From assembly GCA_002492725.1 (NCBI GenBank), contig DLAF01000002.1, positions 1 to 61,394 of the forward strand: 61,394 nt of DNA. Direction: 5' to 3'. Both the position numbers and the translations under genes were made by a program. Positions within the stretch are counted from its first letter, which is position 1; each line of letters opens with the position of its first letter. The notes under the pieces are model-generated. The model worked only from the letters and a program-made list of their open reading frames with translations, did no database searches and was not told where the DNA came from. Positions 56,992-61,394 of this stretch are shown here, in pieces. Source of the DNA: Lachnospiraceae bacterium UBA7054 (lineage in GTDB: Bacteria > Bacillota > Clostridia > Lachnospirales > Lachnospiraceae).

Positions 56992-58740
56992 ATGAAGGAA
57001 ACCGTAAAGGAAGGACGGCTTTATGCTCTTTTTGGCAAAGCGCTTCTGCTGTCTGCCGCAGCCTTTGTGATGCTGTATATCAATCCCCAGATTGCGCACG
57101 CAGCCTCTGGGCCTATGGGCAGTCAAGCGGACGGCTATTATTTAGATAGGGACGGCAATATGACGATTTATACGGAAGAGGGCATGGAAAACTGGCTGGA
57201 TGCAGTATACAGTACGGGTTATAAGGCGTGGGTGAAAACATTGACGGTGAACGAGGGCGTGACGGAGATTAAAGACTTTGGCGGCGAGGGCCACGACTAT
57301 GATTTGCCGTTTTATGGTTGTACCAAGCTTACGACCGTAAGTTTACCGAAAAGCCTGATTAAGATCGGAGATAAGGCATTTGCTGGCTGCGACAGCCTGA
57401 CAACCGTGACCATCGCGGAACCGTCCAATTTGACGACGATCGGTGCATCAGCATTTTATTTTGACGATTCTCTGACAACCATCAATATACCGGCCGGCGT
57501 GACAACGATCGGTTCAGGTGCATTTAAGGACTGCAGGGCATTGGCATTGGATGCCGCCACGCTGCCGTCCGGACTGACCGCGATCAATGACAGCATATTT
57601 GAGGACTGTTTGAAAATGACAGGCACACTGACCATACCGGCTGGCGTGACAAGCATCGGAGACAAGGCATTTTACCGTTGTGAAGAGATGACATCGGTGA
57701 CGATACCGGCCAGCGTGAGAAGCATCGGAAGTGAGGCATTTCACGGTTGTGTGCTGACATCGTTGACGATACCGGATGGCGTGACGAGCATCGGGGCATC
57801 TGCGTTTTATTACTGCTACAAGCTGAAAAGCGTCACGATACCGGCCAGCGTGACAAGCATCGGAGCGAGCGCATTTGAACGCTGCGACGCGCTGTATTCG
57901 GTGACGATGCTGGGGGAAACGCCTCCCACGCTTGGAGACGGAGGCGGAAGCGACAATGTGTTCAAAGATACCCTTATTAGTACGATTGATAAGACGATCT
58001 ATGTTCCGAAATCCAGTATTGATACGTACAAGAATAGCTGGACGCAGTGGAAGAATTACATCAATGATGGCGGATCTGAAGAAAATCCCGACCCGCCGAA
58101 GGAGGAAGATCCAGACGGACCGGATACGCCCGGAAATAAAGGAGGCGGTTCGGTCAAGGGTCTCGACCCGACGCAGAAGGAAGATACGGCCGACAAATCT
58201 GCCTATGCAGACACGGTGATTGACGTGCAGGCGCATACCGTAAGCAGCGTGGTCTATTCTGTGGACGTGGAATGGGGCGCGATGACCTTCCGCTATGAGA
58301 ACAGCATATGGGACGCGACGGCGCATCAGACCCAGACGGGCGCAGGCTGGAAAGTCTACGACAGCGTAAACGATCAGGCGCTGGATACCACGGAGGACGC
58401 GATCAACCGGATTCAGGTGACGAACCATTCCAACGCCGATGTCAAGGCGGTGTTAGACTATGCCGGTCAGACAGGCTATGAGGATACCACAGGGCGCTTT
58501 ACGAAAGCGGCGGACGATGCGGATACGAACTATGACGATACCAAGCGGACCCTGACCCTTGCTACCGCAGATAATGGAAAAGGCGAAAGCGGCGCGGGGA
58601 AAGAGACCGTGGGATGCGTGTACTTCATGCCGGACGGCATTAAAGAGAATTACAAAACAAGCGGCATTGCGAAGTGGACGCAGCTTGGAACGATCACGGT
58701 AGGCATAGAAACCGCGGAACAGGCGGAAGCGACAGAGTAA
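56992..58740 (+). CDS. Secreted BspA-type leucine-rich repeat protein with the shared C-terminal domain (582 aa)
   Basis: A signal peptide (~1-37, ending QIAHAAS) is followed by an N-terminal region of ~65 residues. About eight BspA/LRR_5 repeats of ~23 residues (LTTVSLPKSLIKIGDKAFAG, MTSVTIPASVRSIGSEAFHG) span ~102-310. An Asp/Pro/Gly linker (PPKEEDPDGPDTPG) and the ~190-residue VYSVDVEWGAMTF domain (~395-575) complete it. LRR_5 proteins often mediate adhesion or surface display. The upstream gene, 104 bases away, encodes the same C-terminal domain. GGGAGGGAAATC precedes ATG 56992. Confidence 0.82.
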   Translation: MKETVKEGRLYALFGKALLLSAAAFVMLYINPQIAHAASGPMGSQADGYYLDRDGNMTIYTEEGMENWLDAVYSTGYKAWVKTLTVNEGVTEIKDFGGEGHDYDLPFYGCTKLTTVSLPKSLIKIGDKAFAGCDSLTTVTIAEPSNLTTIGASAFYFDDSLTTINIPAGVTTIGSGAFKDCRALALDAATLPSGLTAINDSIFEDCLKMTGTLTIPAGVTSIGDKAFYRCEEMTSVTIPASVRSIGSEAFHGCVLTSLTIPDGVTSIGASAFYYCYKLKSVTIPASVTSIGASAFERCDALYSVTMLGETPPTLGDGGGSDNVFKDTLISTIDKTIYVPKSSIDTYKNSWTQWKNYINDGGSEENPDPPKEEDPDGPDTPGNKGGGSVKGLDPTQKEDTADKSAYADTVIDVQAHTVSSVVYSVDVEWGAMTFRYENSIWDATAHQTQTGAGWKVYDSVNDQALDTTEDAINRIQVTNHSNADVKAVLDYAGQTGYEDTTGRFTKAADDADTNYDDTKRTLTLATADNGKGESGAGKETVGCVYFMPDGIKENYKTSGIAKWTQLGTITVGIETAEQAEATE

Positions 58741-58769
58741 AAAGGTGAGAGCCGGAAAGGAGGGAGAAG

Positions 58770-60926
58770 ATGAAGCGCGCAGGATATCAAACAGATACCG
58801 GCGGCGAGGCGCGGAGCATTGCCGTTTTGACTGCAGTGTCCGTCGTGCTGGCGGCTTGTCTTCTTCCCTCTCCGGCGGCTCATGCCGCCGAAATTACCGC
58901 AAGCGGTACAGACTGGACGCTTGACGGAGACGGTCTGCTGACGGTTTCATCCGATGCCGGGATGGCGGACTGGATCAGCAATGGCGTGGATACGAATAAA
59001 GAGAATATAACACATGCCGTCATAAGCGACGGCGTGACATACATAGAGAATGCGGCGTTTTTGGGCTGCAGCGGTCTGACAGAGGTCACAATGTCCGGAA
59101 TGGCTCCGCCGGCGCTTGGAGCAGGCGCTTTTGCCGACAGCAGATTTGCTGCGGACTCCGGTCAGGGCATCCATGTCCCGGAGGGCGCGGTGCTAAGTTA
59201 TAAGACGGCATGGAGTGAAAGCGGTTACACACCGTGTATTTTTGACCATGTCTACACCGTGACCTACAACGCGGACGGCGGTACGATACCGGACGAGGGC
59301 GCTTATACAGGCTATACCGAGGGCGAAGGGTTGACGCTGCCCATCCCTGAGAAGCCAGGGTACATCTTTGACGGGTGGTATGAAACTGCAGACTTGAGCG
59401 GAACGGCGGCGGAGGCTCTTACACCCGCTGACTACGGCGACAGGACCTATTACGCGAAGTGGACGGCAAACGCCTGCACCGTAACATACCATAAAGACGG
59501 CGGAGCGATCGCGGATGAGGACAGTTACACAACCTACACCGAGGGAGTAGGGCTGCCGGAACTGCCGACGCCTGAGAAGCGGGGATACACCTTTGAGGGA
59601 TGGTATGAGACTGCGGATTATGCGGGAAGCAGGGTGACAGGCATTTCCTCGGACGAAAAGGGAGACAGGATTTATTATGCGAAATGGACGGCAAACGTCT
59701 ACACCGTGACCTACAATGCGGACGGCGGCACGATACCGGATGAGGGCAGTTATACGCGATATACTGTGGGAGCGGGGCTGCCGGAACTGCCCACGCCCAC
59801 GAAGCGGGGCTATACCTTTGACGGGTGGTACGAGAATGCGGATTATACAGGAAGCAGCGTGACAGATATTGCCGTGGCAGACTACGGAGACAAGACCTAT
59901 TACGCGAAGTGGGTGGCCAATACCTACACCGTAACCTACAACACGGACGGCGGCACAATAACGGATGAGGGCGCTTATACAGGCTATACCGAGGGCGTGG
60001 GGCTGTGGCTGCCAATCCCTGAGAAGCCGGGTTACACCTTTGCGGGGTGGTATGAGGATTACGGTTTTACAGGAAGCGCAGTGATGGGTATTTCTGCAGC
60101 AGACTACGGGAACAAGACCTATTACGCGAAGTGGACGGCAAACGCCTACGCCGTGACTTACAACGCGGACGGCGGCACGATACCGGATGAAAGCGCTTAT
60201 GCGGACTATACCTGGGGCGAAGGGCTGAGGCTGCCCATACCCACAAAGCCGGGTTACGTCTTTGAAGGGTGGTATGAGACTGCGGATTATGCGGGAAGCC
60301 AGGTGACAGACATTTCCGCGCTCGAAACCGGCAACAAGACTTATTATGCCAAGTGGACGGCAGTTAAGGGTATAAATCCGAAGGCGGCGGACTATGCCGA
60401 CACGGATATGGAAGTGCGTGCCCATACAGTAAACAGCGTAGTCTATTCCGTGGACGTGGAGTGGGGCGCGATGACGTTCCAATATGAAAACAGCACCTGG
60501 GACGCGACGACGCATCAGAGTGTGGCAGGCGGGGGCTGGAAGGTGTATGACAGCGAAAAAGACGAGGCGCTTAATTCCACGGAAGACCCGATCAACAGGA
60601 TTCAGGTGACGAACCATTCCAACGACAGTGTCAGGGCGGTGTTGAGTTATGCCGGCCTGACGGGGTATGAGGATATTACAGGAAGCTTTACGAAAGCGCA
60701 GGGCGATACGGATACGGTCTATAAACCGATGAGCAGAACCCTGTTTCTTGACACCGCTGATAACGGCACGGGCGGCGCGGCGGGAAACCCCACAGTGGGA
60801 ACCGTATATTTCATGCCAAGCGGCATAAAGGCGGAACTGAAAAACGGCATTACCAGATGGACGCGGCTGGGAACGATCACGGTGGGCATCAAGCCCGGTG
60901 AAGAGTCCGGTGAGTCTGAGCCGTAG
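58770..60926 (+). CDS. Secreted protein with LRR remnant, five InlB B-repeats and the shared C-terminal domain (718 aa)
   Basis: A signal peptide (~1-40, ending AAHAAE) precedes a short LRR_5-like unit (~75-115, GVTYIENAAFLGCSGLTEV). Five tandem InlB-type B-repeats (Listeria-Bacteroides repeat) of 74-75 residues follow at ~163-530, each with YTVTYNADGGTI, PEKPGYTFDGWYE and TYYAKWTA. The ~185-residue VYSVDVEWGAMTF domain closes the protein. B-repeats act as stalks or adhesive spacers in other bacteria. GGAGGGAGAAG precedes ATG 58770, 29 bases after the LRR gene, so the two are probably one operon. Confidence 0.84.
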   Translation: MKRAGYQTDTGGEARSIAVLTAVSVVLAACLLPSPAAHAAEITASGTDWTLDGDGLLTVSSDAGMADWISNGVDTNKENITHAVISDGVTYIENAAFLGCSGLTEVTMSGMAPPALGAGAFADSRFAADSGQGIHVPEGAVLSYKTAWSESGYTPCIFDHVYTVTYNADGGTIPDEGAYTGYTEGEGLTLPIPEKPGYIFDGWYETADLSGTAAEALTPADYGDRTYYAKWTANACTVTYHKDGGAIADEDSYTTYTEGVGLPELPTPEKRGYTFEGWYETADYAGSRVTGISSDEKGDRIYYAKWTANVYTVTYNADGGTIPDEGSYTRYTVGAGLPELPTPTKRGYTFDGWYENADYTGSSVTDIAVADYGDKTYYAKWVANTYTVTYNTDGGTITDEGAYTGYTEGVGLWLPIPEKPGYTFAGWYEDYGFTGSAVMGISAADYGNKTYYAKWTANAYAVTYNADGGTIPDESAYADYTWGEGLRLPIPTKPGYVFEGWYETADYAGSQVTDISALETGNKTYYAKWTAVKGINPKAADYADTDMEVRAHTVNSVVYSVDVEWGAMTFQYENSTWDATTHQSVAGGGWKVYDSEKDEALNSTEDPINRIQVTNHSNDSVRAVLSYAGLTGYEDITGSFTKAQGDTDTVYKPMSRTLFLDTADNGTGGAAGNPTVGTVYFMPSGIKAELKNGITRWTRLGTITVGIKPGEESGESEP
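59256..60363 (+). repeat. Five tandem 222/225-base repeats (InlB B-repeat units)
   Basis: Equivalent positions fall at 59256, 59478, 59703, 59928 and 60150, giving unit lengths of 222, 225, 225 and 222 bases. All are multiples of three within one reading frame. Units are similar at DNA level, suggesting recent expansion. Confidence 0.85.
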
Positions 60927-60930
60927 TATC

Positions 60931-61016
60931 TGATACCGATCGGCGGCGTTTTGCCGACGGTATCTTCATACATAGAAAAATAGATACACAGCCGGGGCTT
61001 TTTGCTCCGGCTTGCG
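60931..61016. terminator. Two hairpins between the repeat-protein gene and the next gene
   Basis: GATACCG...CGGTATC with inner CGGC/GCCG (60931-60963), and AGCCGGGGC-TTTTT-GCTCCGGCT (60991-61013). Neither has a clean downstream U-tract on the plus strand. They may attenuate rather than stop transcription. Confidence 0.4.
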
Positions 61017-61043
61017 TAAGGTAAACGAATAAGGGGTGCGGTC

Positions 61044-61394
61044 ATGGGCGAAAAAGCAAAGCTGGAAGGCGGCTTCGCATATCGGAACGAAGGAAAGACA
61101 CAAAACTGTTATGCGGCAGTAAAAGTCGGAGCGGGAAAGAGCGAAAATGCCGGTTTTATCTACGATAACAAGGGCGAGGCGCTGCACTGCTTTACCAGGA
61201 GCATGGTGCGCGGATGGAAGCGCGGGTCATTTCGCAGGAAACAAAAAGACGGCTTTGCCGCCTTAGACAGCGGAAAGGTCAGCCAATGCTTTTTTCTCGT
61301 AAAAAAACAGAAAAAACTGAAACAGTACCGGGACAAAAATCTGGGGCTTTCGGTGAAGGCGGCAGAGCCGGATAAACTATACCCTTTGTCAAGG
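61044..61394 (+). CDS. GLUG-like repeat protein, partial at right edge (117 aa visible)
   Basis: ATG 61044 follows AAGGGGTG. Repeating units of the form GGFAYRNEGKTQNCYAAVKV, AGFIYDNKGEALHCFTRS and DGFAALDSGKVSQCFFLV match the GLUG pattern (G-[FL]-x-x-x-N-x-G-x-I-x-[ND]-C-[YF]). No signal peptide is present; the protein is basic in the second half. It continues beyond the window. GLUG repeats occur in surface and adhesin-like proteins; whether this one is secreted cannot be judged. Confidence 0.6.
   Translation, partial: MGEKAKLEGGFAYRNEGKTQNCYAAVKVGAGKSENAGFIYDNKGEALHCFTRSMVRGWKRGSFRRKQKDGFAALDSGKVSQCFFLVKKQKKLKQYRDKNLGLSVKAAEPDKLYPLSR

Noticed and set aside
59256..60363. Possible CRISPR-like array
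   Set aside because: The repeats are 222-225 bases, contiguous, in frame and encode InlB B-repeats; there are no spacers.
59193..60617. 474-codon minus-strand ORF
   Set aside because: Shadow of the repetitive plus-strand surface gene; the periodicity is that of the B-repeats.

Overview
The window reads as chromosomal DNA of a gut-type Lachnospiraceae (Clostridia, Bacillota) of about 50% GC. The evidence is the strong AGGAGG-type ribosome sites, a T-box ahead of thrS, an AUU-started infC-rpmI-rplT operon, a flavo-diiron FprA, RsiV- and TcdA-type genes, the DUF5716/DUF5717 gene pair, and a relic of a cell-wall protein with a C-terminal peptidoglycan-binding domain. No rRNA, CRISPR array, prophage or intact insertion sequence was seen.

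Layout. Positions 1-939 hold an AT-rich edge fused to the truncated, frameshifted 3' end of the peptidoglycan-binding gene. Positions 1039-8003 are a four-gene uncharacterised operon: a giant solenoid protein, an Hsp70/actin-like protein, a TPR protein and a membrane coiled-coil protein. It runs into purB and a cation-efflux gene. Positions 10531-14689 are a signalling island (7TM hybrid kinase, receiver, CheX-like phosphatase, CheY). Positions 14769-18666 carry a degenerate LytM protein plus bactofilin, then rarA and purA. Positions 18811-21893 carry an SDR, a HAD phosphatase and a sigma/RsiV pair. The minus-strand block 22021-26092 holds fprA, an MFS/TetR efflux cassette and a PIN/antitoxin pair; the cassette abuts a relic of a second PIN gene. 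Positions 26271-32695 mix a MATE pump, an AT-rich pair of small genes, tcdA and a second ECF sigma/membrane regulator pair.

Positions 32787-38717 hold an ABC transporter (minus strand) facing a LytTR/GHKL two-component system. Repeated binding-site-like words and a strongly structured 5' leader RNA lie between them. Next come a diguanylate cyclase, a GH2 mannosidase overlapping a radical SAM gene, a SEC-C protein, a T-box operon (small membrane protein, thrS, a GT-C glycosyltransferase), a DUF1540 protein, secreted proteins, the IF3/L35/L20 operon, pepD, an EAL phosphodiesterase and tRNA-Pro(AGG). The right end (56075-61394) is a surface locus. Three consecutive secreted proteins there end in the same unrecognised domain of about 170 residues, two of them carrying LRR or InlB-type repeats, followed by a partial GLUG-like gene.

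Main second looks: (a) the structured RNA at 36379-36511; (b) a 10-base word, TTATGTAAAC, found at least 13 times against about 0.1 expected; (c) the shared surface domain at 56075-60926; (d) the Hsp70-like/solenoid operon; (e) a PIN-toxin relic whose sequence now appears to serve as the fprA promoter.
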